NCBI RefSeq assembly: GCF_000341085.1
Contig: NZ_ANBA01000008.1
Coordinates: 434,001 to 498,000, forward strand
Direction of reading: 5' to 3'
Origin: Nocardiopsis ganjiahuensis DSM 45031
GTDB taxonomy: Bacteria; Actinomycetota; Actinomycetes; Streptosporangiales; Streptosporangiaceae
Length of the DNA stretch: 64,000 nt
Part shown: positions 26,496-34,317 of the stretch, piece by piece
Numbering within the stretch: the stretch's first letter is position 1
Layout: each line of letters starts with the position of its first letter
Notes under the pieces: generated by a model
What the model was told of the DNA's origin: nothing
Database searches by the model: none
Seen by the model: the letters and a program-made list of their open reading frames with translations, nothing else
Translations under genes and position numbers: made by a program

Positions 26496-27494
26496 CTACG
26501 CCCCGCCCGGACCGGCGGAGTCCGGCCGGCCGGCGGGGGCGACCGCACGCCCCAGCCGGGCGGAGAGTTCGGCCACGTACCCCTTGAGCTCCTCGGGGGC
26601 CTCCACCGTGAAGTCGGGGCCGGTCAGGGCCAGCACGATCGCGATCCACTCGTAGGAGTCCACGCGGGCGGTGTACCGGGACCTGTCCGGTCCGACCGCC
26701 TCCAGCGAGCCGTCCACCCGGGTGATACGGGCGGCCACCTCGGCCGCCGGGGCGTGGAAGAGCACCGTGACGGTGTGGCGTTCCTCCCCCGCGCCGAACC
26801 CGCGCTCCAGATACGCGGCCAGGTCCTCGTCGGGGAGCTCCCTGGGGGTGAACGCGGCCCGGGTCGGGGTGAGGCCGGTGATCCGGTCCAGACGGAAGGA
26901 GCGCCAGTCCTCGCGGTCCCGGTCCCAGGCGAACAGGTACCAGCGCCGTCCCAGCAGGAGCAGCCGGTAGGGGTCCACCCTGCGGCGGCGCTCCCGGCCG
27001 TCGCGGCCCCGGTGGGTCATCCGCACCCACTGTCCGGCGGCGACCGCCTCACCCAGCTCGGTGAGCACGTGCGCCGGGGCGCCGGGCCAGACCCGCCGGC
27101 CCGGGTCCACCGCCGCGGCCAGGGTGCCGGCGCGGCGCGAGAGCCGGGAGGGCAGCACCCGTTCGATCTTGCCGAGGGCCCGCTCGGCACCGTCCTCGGC
27201 CCCCTGGACCCCGCTGAGCCCGCCCGCGACCATCCGCAGCCCCAGGACCACGGGGACCACCTCGTCGTCCTCGAACATCAGCGGCGGCACCGCGTTGCCC
27301 GCCACCAGCCGGTAGTGGCCGCCGGGGCCGCGCAGGCTCTCCACCGGGTAGCCGAGCTCGCGCAGGCGGTCGATGTCGCGGCGCATGGACCGCGGGCTGG
27401 TGCCCAGCGCCTGGGTCAGCTCCGCACCGGACCACGCCCGCCCGTTCTGCAGGAGTGAGAGCAGGCGGAGCATCCGCTGACTGGTGTCGGCCAT
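26496..27494 (-). CDS. WYL-domain transcriptional regulator (YafY-like)
   Basis: 332 residues. An N-terminal HTH_11-type winged helix (RMLRLLSLLQNGRAWSGAELT, then TSPRSMRRDIDRLRELGYPV) precedes a WYL domain with VDPYRLLLLGRRWYLFAWDRDR and a C-terminal WCX region. WYL regulators sense nucleotides or small ligands and often control stress or DNA-repair genes. It is divergent from a UvrA-like gene 71 bp away. A 6-bp inverted repeat with 11-bp spacer (27523-27545) in between is a candidate binding site. Confidence 0.92.
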   Translation of the reverse strand: MADTSQRMLRLLSLLQNGRAWSGAELTQALGTSPRSMRRDIDRLRELGYPVESLRGPGGHYRLVAGNAVPPLMFEDDEVVPVVLGLRMVAGGLSGVQGAEDGAERALGKIERVLPSRLSRRAGTLAAAVDPGRRVWPGAPAHVLTELGEAVAAGQWVRMTHRGRDGRERRRRVDPYRLLLLGRRWYLFAWDRDREDWRSFRLDRITGLTPTRAAFTPRELPDEDLAAYLERGFGAGEERHTVTVLFHAPAAEVAARITRVDGSLEAVGPDRSRYTARVDSYEWIAIVLALTGPDFTVEAPEELKGYVAELSARLGRAVAPAGRPDSAGPGGA

Positions 27495-27522
27495 TCCTTC
27501 ATTCTTCCCGGTTCCCGTCCAG

Positions 27523-27545
27523 TTGTGGCCGGATTCTGACCACAA
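27523..27545. promoter_or_regulatory. Inverted repeat between WYL regulator and UvrA-like gene
   Basis: TTGTGG (27523-27528) and CCACAA (27540-27545), exact reverse complements 11 bp apart, centred in the short divergent region. Probable operator for the WYL protein. Confidence 0.5.
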
Positions 27546-27565
27546 TCCCTCCTAGCGTTGCCGCC

Positions 27566-29878
27566 ATGACCACCACGACAGCTGCCACGACCACCGCACC
27601 CGCCACGACCTCCCGGGACCGGGGCATCACCGTGGTCGGCGCCCGGGAGAACAACCTGCGCGGGGTGGACCTGACCCTGCCCCGGGAACGGCTCACCGTG
27701 TTCACCGGGGTGTCGGGCTCGGGCAAGTCCTCCCTGGTGTACGGCACCATCGCCGCCGAGTCCCAGCGCCAGCTCAACGAGGCGCACGACAGCTTCACCC
27801 GCAGCCGGATGGCCCACCTGGGCGTGCCCGACGCGGACCGGCTGGAGAACCTGACCGTGACCGTCGCCGTGGACCAGCGGCGGTTCAGCGGCAACGCCCG
27901 CTCGACCGTGGGCACCGCCACCGACCTCGCACCGCTGCTGCGGCTGCTGTTCTCCCGGATCGGCGAGCCCTGGGCGGGCTACTCCCCCGCCTTCTCCTTC
28001 AACGACCCCAGCGGCATGTGCCCCGAATGCGAGGGCCTCGGCAACGTGCGGCGCGTCGACGCCGACGCGCTGCTGGACCCCGCCCTGTCCCTGGACGAGG
28101 GCGCGATCCGGCTGCGCACCTTCGCACCGGGTTCGTGGCGGTGGAAGCGCTACGTGCACGCCGGGCTGTTCGACCGCACCGTGCCGGTGGGCCGCTACAC
28201 CGCCGAGGAACGCGACCTGCTGCTGTACGCCGAGGGCCTGCGGCCCACCGACCCCGACCCCGAGTTCCCGGTCAGCGGGGTGTTCGAGGGGGTCGTCCCC
28301 CGCATCACCCGCAGTCTGCTGGACGCGGCCAAGCTCAACCAGCGCGACCGCGACGAGCTGGAACGGGTGGTCCGGCGCGGCCCCTGCCCCGCGTGCCGCG
28401 GCCGGCGGCTGAACCCGGCGGCGCTGGCCTGCCGGATCGGTCCGTACGACATCGCCGACCTGTGCGCGCTCACCGTGTCCGAACTCGGCCCGGTGGTGGC
28501 CGAGGTCACGGACCCGCGCGTGGCCCCGGTGACCGCCGCGCTGCTGGAGCGCCTGCGCGGACTCGAACAGGTGGGTTTGGGCTACCTCAGCCTGGACCGG
28601 GCCTCGGGCACGCTCTCCGGCGGTGAAGCCCAGCGGGTGCGGCTGGTACGGCACCTGGGCGGGTCGCTGACCGGGCTGACCTACGTGCTCGACGAACCCA
28701 GCGCCGGGCTGCACCCCGCCGACGTGCACCGGCTCACCGGGCTGCTGCGTCGCCTGCGCGACAAGGGCAACACGGTGCTGGTGGTGGAGCACGACCCCGA
28801 CGTGATCGCGGTCGCCGACCACGTGGTGGACCTGGGGCCCGGCGCGGGGGACGAAGGCGGCCGGGTGGTGTACGAGGGGTCGGTCGAGGGGCTGCGGGCG
28901 GCCGACACCCCCACCGGCCGCTACCTGCGCCGCCCCCGCACGGTGAAGGCCCGTACCCGCACCCCGACCGGGCGCGTGGAGATCCGCGGGGCCCGCCTGC
29001 ACAACCTGCTCGGGGTGGACGCGGACCTTCCCACCGGCGTGCTGACGGCGGTCACCGGGGTGGCGGGTTCGGGCAAGAGCTCGCTCGTGCACGGTGAGCT
29101 GCCCCGGGTGCGGCCGGACGCGGTGGTCCTCACCCAGGGGGCGCTGCGCGGCGGCCCCCGGTCCACGCCGGTGACCTACCTGGGGGCGCAGGACGCGCTG
29201 CGGGGGCTGTTCGCCCGGGCGCACGGGATCTCGCCCGGCTGGTTCAGCGCCAACTCCAAGGGGGCCTGCCCGACCTGCCGGGGGCGCGGGGTGATCGTCA
29301 CCGACCTCGCCTTCCTCGACGACGTCGAGACGGTGTGCGAGGACTGCCGGGGACTGCGCTTCAACGCCCGGGCGCTGTCGTACCCGTTGAACGGGCGCAC
29401 CGTCGCCGAGGTACTGGCACTGACCGCCGCACAGTCGCGGGGGCTCTTCGAAGGGCCGGCCGGGGAGCCGGTGGTCGCCGGGGCGCTGGAGCGGATGGAG
29501 CGGGTCGGGCTGGGCTACCTCCGGCTGGGGCAGTCGCTGGACACGCTGTCGGGCGGGGAGCGCCAACGGCTCCGACTGGCCCGGGAACTGGCCGCGGCCG
29601 CGCGGCTGTACGTACTGGACGAGCCCACGACCGGCCTGCACGGGGGTGACGTGGCCGGGCTGGTCGCCCTGTTCGACCGGATGGTGGACGAGGGGGCCAC
29701 GGTGGTGGTGGTCGAACACCGGATGGACGTGGTGGCCGCCGCCGACCACGTGGTGGACCTGGGCCCGGGGGCGGGACCAGAGGGCGGCCGGGTGGTCTTC
29801 GAGGGGACCCCCGCCGAGTTGGCGGATTCGGGCGTCGGCGCGACCGCTGACGCCCTACGCGCCCACCTGGCCGGGTAG
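27566..29878 (+). CDS. UvrA-like ABC ATPase (short, class II / drug-resistance type)
   Basis: 770 residues, against about 950 for housekeeping UvrA. Two ABC modules are present. Module 1 has Walker [10 protein letters not shown] (about 48-56), zinc-finger cysteines CPECEG and CPACRG, and signature [11 protein letters not shown]. Module 2 has GVAGSGKSS (about 498), CPTCRG and CEDCRG, and [11 protein letters not shown] with Walker [13 protein letters not shown]. The UvrB-binding region is reduced, as in DrrC- and UvrA2-type proteins that protect against DNA-binding drugs. Divergent from a WYL regulator, its likely controller. Confidence 0.9.
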   Translation: MTTTTAATTTAPATTSRDRGITVVGARENNLRGVDLTLPRERLTVFTGVSGSGKSSLVYGTIAAESQRQLNEAHDSFTRSRMAHLGVPDADRLENLTVTVAVDQRRFSGNARSTVGTATDLAPLLRLLFSRIGEPWAGYSPAFSFNDPSGMCPECEGLGNVRRVDADALLDPALSLDEGAIRLRTFAPGSWRWKRYVHAGLFDRTVPVGRYTAEERDLLLYAEGLRPTDPDPEFPVSGVFEGVVPRITRSLLDAAKLNQRDRDELERVVRRGPCPACRGRRLNPAALACRIGPYDIADLCALTVSELGPVVAEVTDPRVAPVTAALLERLRGLEQVGLGYLSLDRASGTLSGGEAQRVRLVRHLGGSLTGLTYVLDEPSAGLHPADVHRLTGLLRRLRDKGNTVLVVEHDPDVIAVADHVVDLGPGAGDEGGRVVYEGSVEGLRAADTPTGRYLRRPRTVKARTRTPTGRVEIRGARLHNLLGVDADLPTGVLTAVTGVAGSGKSSLVHGELPRVRPDAVVLTQGALRGGPRSTPVTYLGAQDALRGLFARAHGISPGWFSANSKGACPTCRGRGVIVTDLAFLDDVETVCEDCRGLRFNARALSYPLNGRTVAEVLALTAAQSRGLFEGPAGEPVVAGALERMERVGLGYLRLGQSLDTLSGGERQRLRLARELAAAARLYVLDEPTTGLHGGDVAGLVALFDRMVDEGATVVVVEHRMDVVAAADHVVDLGPGAGPEGGRVVFEGTPAELADSGVGATADALRAHLAG

Positions 29879-29961
29879 CCCGGGCCGGGATGGGACCGTA
29901 AAGCGCACTCGCGCGGCTTTTCGGGGCCCGGTCGGCTGCCCGGCCGCAAGACAGCGAAGGA

Positions 29962-29988
29962 GGCCCCCGCTCCGTCGGAGTGAGGGCC
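29962..29988. terminator. Terminator between UvrA-like and DUF397 genes
   Basis: A 12-bp stem with one mismatch and one G-T pair around a GTC loop (GGCCC...GGGCC ends). It lies between convergent genes and can serve both. Confidence 0.65.
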
Positions 29989-30007
29989 CATCACCTGAGG
30001 GGTGTGG

Positions 30008-30187
30008 TCAGCGGGCCGCTCGGGATTCAGCCGTCAGCAGCGCCCGCCACTCCGCAGAGGGGAACGACAACACGGCACCGCTCCTGTTGACCGTGTCACG
30101 CACGTCAGCCCCGCCGCTGTGCTCACGCACCTCGACGCACTGTCCCCCGTTCTGGGAGTAGCTCGACTTGTGCCACTCGTTACTCAT
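30008..30187 (-). CDS. DUF397 protein
   Basis: 59 residues: MSNEWHKSSYSQNGGQCVEV with the DUF397 hallmark W(H/R)KSSYSxxxGxCVEV, then VRDTVNRSGAVLSFPSAEWRALL. DUF397 proteins are encoded next to XRE regulators throughout actinomycetes (Scr1/Scr2-like pairs) and influence secondary metabolism or development. ATG 30187 overlaps the XRE gene by 8 bp, with GGAGATC upstream, so the two are co-translated. A GTG one codon earlier is possible. Confidence 0.92.
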   Translation of the reverse strand: MSNEWHKSSYSQNGGQCVEVREHSGGADVRDTVNRSGAVLSFPSAEWRALLTAESRAAR

Positions 30188-30947
30188 CACTGATCTCCTT
30201 CAATCTGCGAAGGGTGTCGTCTGCGGGGAGAGCACTACCAAGAGCGGTGCGCGCGAGGTCTTGCAACCGCTGAACACCACGGGCTTCATTGACCACGATA
30301 GTGCCGTTCGTGTGCTCCGAAGTCGCCACCCTTGCACCATCCTGAAGCTTGTAAATCTGGAACGGTGAAGTGACTCCCGCGAGGATGCTGCCTGCGGGAA
30401 CCATGTTGACTCGCACCCGGTCCGACGACACCAGCTCCAGGAGATGCAAGGCCTGTTGCTTCCTCGCCGCAACAGGAACCCCAATAAGCCCCATTTCAGG
30501 AAATGTCGCAAAGATCCTGAGCCCCGGATTCAGCTTGGACAGCTGGGAACAGCGGACCTTCACGAGTTCGTCGATCACCTGCATGGAGTCCGAAGGCCGC
30601 CCTTCAGCGAGCGCGTAACGCGCGTACAGCGGCGATTCCAGGATAGCGGGGACCAACACGGGCGTGACGACCTCGATCGTCACAGCCTGTCGTGAGAGCT
30701 GGTCATCATCACGCAACCATGAGGGCGCGCCTGCTGTCTCTCTCACAACTTTCAACAATCCCAGCAAGCCGCCACGCGCCTCGAAGAATTCGTCCAGCTT
30801 GCGAACAGTCTCCTCATCCGGCGTTGTTCGACCGTTTTCCCAGTTCGAAGCAGCAGAAGGAACGTAGCCGACAATTGCTGCGGTCTGCGCTTGAGTTAGA
30901 CCGCGTTGCGTACGGAGGCGACGCAGCTCCCTTTGGAAGTCATTCAC
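30180..30947 (-). CDS. XRE-family regulator with DUF5753 domain
   Basis: 255 residues. N-terminal HTH: FQRELRRLRTQRGLTQAQTA then GYVPSAASNWENGRTTPDEE. The C-terminal DUF5753-like domain includes PAILESPLYARYALAEGRPS and ARKQQALHLLELVSSDRVRVNMVP. It forms an operon with the DUF397 gene. GTG 30947 gives the normal short N-terminus; a GTG at 30977 is in frame. Base composition is less GC-rich than the neighbours, common for this fast-evolving pair. Target genes unknown. Confidence 0.9.
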   Translation of the reverse strand: MNDFQRELRRLRTQRGLTQAQTAAIVGYVPSAASNWENGRTTPDEETVRKLDEFFEARGGLLGLLKVVRETAGAPSWLRDDDQLSRQAVTIEVVTPVLVPAILESPLYARYALAEGRPSDSMQVIDELVKVRCSQLSKLNPGLRIFATFPEMGLIGVPVAARKQQALHLLELVSSDRVRVNMVPAGSILAGVTSPFQIYKLQDGARVATSEHTNGTIVVNEARGVQRLQDLARTALGSALPADDTLRRLKEISDE

Positions 30948-31006
30948 ATGACACAGAATCACACGGGAATAACACACGTGGGGAGTGTCCTGACGGAAAG
31001 ATTCAC

Positions 31007-31021
31007 GTCACCTAGCGTGAC
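31007..31021. promoter_or_regulatory. Inverted repeat in the XRE/small-gene divergent region
   Basis: GTCAC-CTAGC-GTGAC, perfect 5-bp arms around a 5-bp spacer, between the divergent XRE gene and the gene at 31048. Candidate XRE autoregulatory site. Confidence 0.45.
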
Positions 31022-31047
31022 CTGGCCGTTCCGCCGACGCTGGGGTC

Positions 31048-31338
31048 ATGGACGCACATGGACACTTCCAGACGCAGACCACCGCCTCCTCAACCCAACC
31101 GCTCCTCGCCCTTGAGCAGGCGTTCAAGGCCCGCCAGCTCCTGACCTACCGGGAGGGCGAAACCCTGATCGTCAACGACCCCTATTTGCGCCAGCGGGTC
31201 GACGTCTTCTGCAACGAGCGCTGGTTTTGCTGGTGGTCGCCTGCGGGAGAACGCGAGTTCGTGGATCGTCACCGGGCGGCCGAGGCCGTGGACCAGATCA
31301 TCGGGCAGTACGCGGGCATCTGCATGAAGGACCGCTGA
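31048..31338 (+). CDS. Hypothetical protein
   Basis: 96 residues, no known domain recognised. Contains LTYREGETLIVNDPYLRQRV and the Trp/Cys-rich CNERWFCWWSPAGEREFV, a short soluble fold of actinomycete small proteins. It overlaps the next gene by one base (TGATG), so they are a two-gene unit divergent from the XRE regulator and probably controlled by it. Confidence 0.7.
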   Translation: MDAHGHFQTQTTASSTQPLLALEQAFKARQLLTYREGETLIVNDPYLRQRVDVFCNERWFCWWSPAGEREFVDRHRAAEAVDQIIGQYAGICMKDR

Positions 31339-31553
31339 TGATCCTCTGCACCCGCAAAGAGCTCCTGGACACCGGCCGCGAGTTCTACCTGACCACCGGG
31401 CAGGTCGCCCTCGTCCTGGAGATCGGCACCACCACGGTGAAACGCCTCGAAACCACCGGTAGGCTCCGCGCCCTGAAGAACAGGCGGGGGTGGCGCTACT
31501 TCAACGCCGGGGACGTCTTCGACTTCATGGAGGAGCGCGACTCCGAGACCTGA
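31338..31553 (+). CDS. Small helix-turn-helix protein (MerR/excisionase-like)
   Basis: 71 residues. FYLTTGQVALVLEIGTTTVKRLETTG reads as a MerR-type HTH_17 helix-turn-helix with a wing containing RRGWRYFNAGDVFDFME. Proteins of this size are excisionases or local regulators. Start ATG 31338 is coupled to the upstream gene. A terminator hairpin follows at 31573. No integrase or attachment site is visible, so a link to a mobile element is unproven. Confidence 0.78.
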   Translation: MILCTRKELLDTGREFYLTTGQVALVLEIGTTTVKRLETTGRLRALKNRRGWRYFNAGDVFDFMEERDSET

Positions 31554-31572
31554 GGCAGCACACATCCCCCCT

Positions 31573-31609
31573 GAACGGGGCGCGACCTCACCCGAGGCGC
31601 GCCCCGTTC
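31573..31609 (+). terminator. Terminator after the small HTH gene
   Basis: A perfect 12-bp stem GAACGGGGCGCG / CGCGCCCCGTTC, extended by CCTC/GAGG past one bulged base; loop ACCC. Confidence 0.8.
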
Positions 31610-31717
31610 GACGTCCGCCCGAAAACCCCCTGCGTGGGCAGCGGCACCTGCACGAGACTGCTGGGCGCGGCGCGACCCGCCCCCACTGTCTGCCTGAACC
31701 ATCGAAGAGGCCCCGAG

Positions 31718-31894
31718 TTGTCACGTCTGGCTGCCCTTGTGCCCCGAACCCTGGGCAACCGGGGTTTTCGCCTGCTCATGGGCGGCCGGAGCGCGGGCGA
31801 TCTGGGTTCGGAGATGGTGCCGGTGGCCATGGTCGGCCTGGTGCTGGTCGAACACGGTCCCCTGATGCTCGGTCTGCGGGACTCCCCCGGCTGA
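31718..31894 (+). pseudogene. 5' remnant of an MFS transporter gene
   Basis: TTG 31718, preceded by GAAGAGG, opens MSRLAALVPRTLGNRGFRLL and continues MGGRSAGDLGSEMVPVAMVGLVL. This is the first transmembrane helix and G-x-x-x-S loop of a major-facilitator transporter (N-terminal R(F)xLLxxGRxxSxLGSxM pattern). The frame stops after 58 codons and no further helices follow before the PepSY gene at 31993. It is therefore a truncated relic in the 439-bp gap. Confidence 0.6.
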
Positions 31895-31992
31895 CCCCGC
31901 CCCCTGCGGAGAAATCCTCCCTCGCCGGGAACTCCCGGGGCCTACCGGACGACGTCAGTGGCGACCACGATGCCCCCGGCATGAGGAGACCC

Positions 31993-33459
31993 ATGGCTCC
32001 GGCACCCGCTTCCCCAGATCCGGCAGCGACGACCACCTCCGTACCCGAACCCGCGGCCAAGGCGGAACGAGAGCGCACCCCACGGCGGCCCGGGGTGTGG
32101 GCCCAGCTCAGACCGCTGATCCTGCGGCTGCACTTCTACGCGGGCGTGCTCGTGGCGCCCTTCGTCCTGATGGCCGCGGTCTCCGGGCTGCTCTACGTGT
32201 GGACCCCACAGGTGGAGCAGGCCCTGTACGAGGACCTGCTGCGCGTCCCGGCCGCCGAACAGTCGCTGCCCCTGACCGAACAGGTGCGTGTCGCCGAAGC
32301 CGAGATCCCCGGCGCCCAGGCGGACTCGGTACGTCCGGCCACCACCCCCGAGGACTCCACCTGGGTGCACCTAGCCCTGCCCGGCGCCGACTCGGATCCG
32401 CATTCGAGCACGCAGACGACGGTGTTCGTCGACCCCCACCGGGGCGAGGTGCTGGGGGTGTCCGAGAGCTACGGGACCAGCGGCGCCCTGCCGGTACGGA
32501 CCTGGATCGACCTGCTCCACCGGGAAATACACCTGGGTGACTTCGGGCGCCTGTACAGCGAACTCGCGGCCAGCTGGCTGGGTGTGGTGGCCCTGGGCGG
32601 CTTCGCCCTGTGGGTGGCCCGGGCCAGGTCCCGGCGGGCGCGCGGACTGCTCCTGCCCGGCTCCGGAAGCTCGCCGGGGCGAGGGCGCACCGTGTCACTG
32701 CACGCCGCGACCGGAGTGTGGCTCCTGCTGGGGCTGCTGTTCCTGTCCGCCACCGGCCTGACCTGGTCCAAGTACGCCGGGGCCAACATCACCGACCTGC
32801 GCCAACAGATGTCCTGGACCACTCCGGCGGTGGCCACCGAAACCCCCGCCGCCAGCCCGGGGGTGGACGCGGGGATCGACGCCGTCCTGGCCGGTGCCCG
32901 TGAGGCCGGGCTGGACGGCCGGGTCATCGTCAACCTGCCCGCGGACCACTTCTCCCCCTACGTCGTCTCCCAACTCGAACGCTCCTGGCCCACCCAGGCG
33001 GATTCGGCCGCCATCGCCCAGGACACCGCCGAGGTCACCGAGGTGATCCGGTTCGAGGACCACCCCCTGATGGCCAAACTGAGCCGCTGGGGCATCGACG
33101 GCCACATGGGGCTGCTGTTCGGGGTGCCCAACCAGATCCTGCTCACCGTGCTCTGCGGCGGGCTGATCTGGGTGATCGTCCTGGGCTACCGGATGTGGTG
33201 GCAGCGCAGGCCCACCCGCGCCGAGGCCTGGGGCGTGGGGCGCCCCTACCCCAGGGGTTCCCTCCTGGCCCTGTCCTGGCCGCTGAAGGCGGCGGTGGTT
33301 GCGACCTGCGCCGCCCTGGCCTGGGCGCTGCCTGTTCTGGGCGTCTCGCTGCTCGCCTTCCTGCTGATCGACGCCCTGATCAGCTGGCGGTCCCGCAGGT
33401 CCGTCGTGCGATCGGCGCAACCGACCGAAACCCCCGAACGGGAGCCTGCCCACCGCTGA
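31993..33459 (+). CDS. PepSY-associated transmembrane protein (iron/redox-linked)
   Basis: 488 residues. Four main helices: LRLHFYAGVLVAPFVLMAAV with the conserved His, a helix at WLGVVALGGFALWVARA, HAATGVWLLLGLLFLSATGL, and LLTVLCGGLIWVIVLGYRMWW; a C-terminal pair follows. The first helix and the LHREIHLG segment carry the family histidines. PepSY_TM proteins act in iron reduction and haem/siderophore metabolism. ATG 31993 has AGGAG at proper distance; ATG 31981 is the alternative. It faces the copper/DyP cluster across a terminator. Confidence 0.9.
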   Translation: MAPAPASPDPAATTTSVPEPAAKAERERTPRRPGVWAQLRPLILRLHFYAGVLVAPFVLMAAVSGLLYVWTPQVEQALYEDLLRVPAAEQSLPLTEQVRVAEAEIPGAQADSVRPATTPEDSTWVHLALPGADSDPHSSTQTTVFVDPHRGEVLGVSESYGTSGALPVRTWIDLLHREIHLGDFGRLYSELAASWLGVVALGGFALWVARARSRRARGLLLPGSGSSPGRGRTVSLHAATGVWLLLGLLFLSATGLTWSKYAGANITDLRQQMSWTTPAVATETPAASPGVDAGIDAVLAGAREAGLDGRVIVNLPADHFSPYVVSQLERSWPTQADSAAIAQDTAEVTEVIRFEDHPLMAKLSRWGIDGHMGLLFGVPNQILLTVLCGGLIWVIVLGYRMWWQRRPTRAEAWGVGRPYPRGSLLALSWPLKAAVVATCAALAWALPVLGVSLLAFLLIDALISWRSRRSVVRSAQPTETPEREPAHR

Positions 33460-33486
33460 CCACGACACGAGGCCTCTCACCTGTAG

Positions 33487-33534
33487 AACCCGGGGCTCCC
33501 CGCACCGCGTCACCGGTGTGCGGGAGCCCCGGTT
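33487..33534. terminator. Bidirectional terminator after the PepSY gene
   Basis: An 11-bp core stem CCGGGGCTCCC / GGGAGCCCCGG (33490-33500 with 33522-33532), extended by CGCAC/GTGCG past a bulge. Lies between the PepSY gene and the decayed PCu(A)C copy. Confidence 0.75.
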
Positions 33535-33551
33535 CGCGTTCCGTTGATCCG

Positions 33552-34072
33552 TCAGTGGTGGTCGTCGTGTCCGCTGTGGTCGGGGGCGGGGCCGGTCATC
33601 TCCTGGACGGGGACCTCCACCTCCGCCTCGCTCCCGCTGGTGAAGGCCAGGGTCACCGTGACGGTGTCTCCGACCTCCAGCGGTTCGGGGATGTCGTTGA
33701 CGACGCGCATCGCCCGGCTCCGGAATCGGTGGTCTCGGTGTTGCACAGGTCGGCGTCGGGTGAGGCACTGGTGTGCACCCCGGTGACGGCGTCAGCGGTG
33801 GCGGTGGTGACGGCCAGGTAGACCACCCCTACCTCCGGGTTGGCGAATTCAGGCATCCAGGCGTCCTCGATGAGCAGCGCCTCGCTCTGGGTGCTGCCCC
33901 GGTCCGCCGCAGCCGCCACGGGTTCGGGAGCAGCAGGATCCGAGGTGCAGGAGGTGGTGAGCAGCGCCAGTGCCAGCGCAGACACCAGGGGCAGTCTCGG
34001 CGCGAACAGGGTCCTGGCCCGGGTTGGCATGTCCTGGACTGTCCTATTCGGGGTCCGCATGGTCGTGGTCAT
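33552..34072 (-). pseudogene. Decayed duplicate of the PCu(A)C copper-chaperone gene
   Basis: Nearly colinear with the intact gene at 36228-36830: same opening (MTTTMRT..., MPTRARTLFAPRLPLVSALA), same lipobox region, same GSTQSxALLIEDAWMPE. Two lesions inactivate it. A single C is lost in the run after TETTDSGAG, shifting the frame, and about 60 bp between two similar VV(D/N)(E/D)IP(V/E)P segments are deleted, removing the GGYHVMV block. The end AFTSGSEAEVEVPVQEMTG is intact in the shifted frame. It is a relic of a tandem duplication. Confidence 0.88.
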
Positions 34073-34092
34073 GGTCGTGTCCCTCACGCCGA

Positions 34093-34308
34093 TTACCAGA
34101 GGTAGCGGGCGGGATGGGGTCAGTTCTCGCGCACCGGCAGCACCGCGAACACGGCGCTGCCCTCGTGGCGGATGTAGGTGTTGAGCGCGTCCCCACCCTC
34201 GTCGAGTTCGCGCTGGACGGCGATGAAACCGGTCCGCGGGTTGGCCTGCCAGGCGGTGAACAGCAGCCCGGCCTCTCGGCGCCCGCCTGACCAGCCGAGG
34301 TCGTAGTT
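34093..34308 (-). pseudogene. 3' fragment of a duplicated DyP peroxidase gene
   Basis: Corresponds to the last 70 or so codons of the intact DyP gene at 36851: YDLGWSGGRREAGLLFTAWQ, then GFIAVQRELDEGGDALNTYI. A TGA replaces a CAA codon shortly before the original stop. Similarity ends abruptly at about 34308, ten bases from the tnpB stop codon, so the TnpB element or a deletion linked to it removed the rest. Confidence 0.88.
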
Positions 34309-34317
34309 GAACCGTTC

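Noticed and set aside
30950-31553. Small HTH gene taken as part of an integrative element with attachment sites
   Set aside because: No integrase, tRNA or flanking direct repeats were found, so only a tentative comment was kept.
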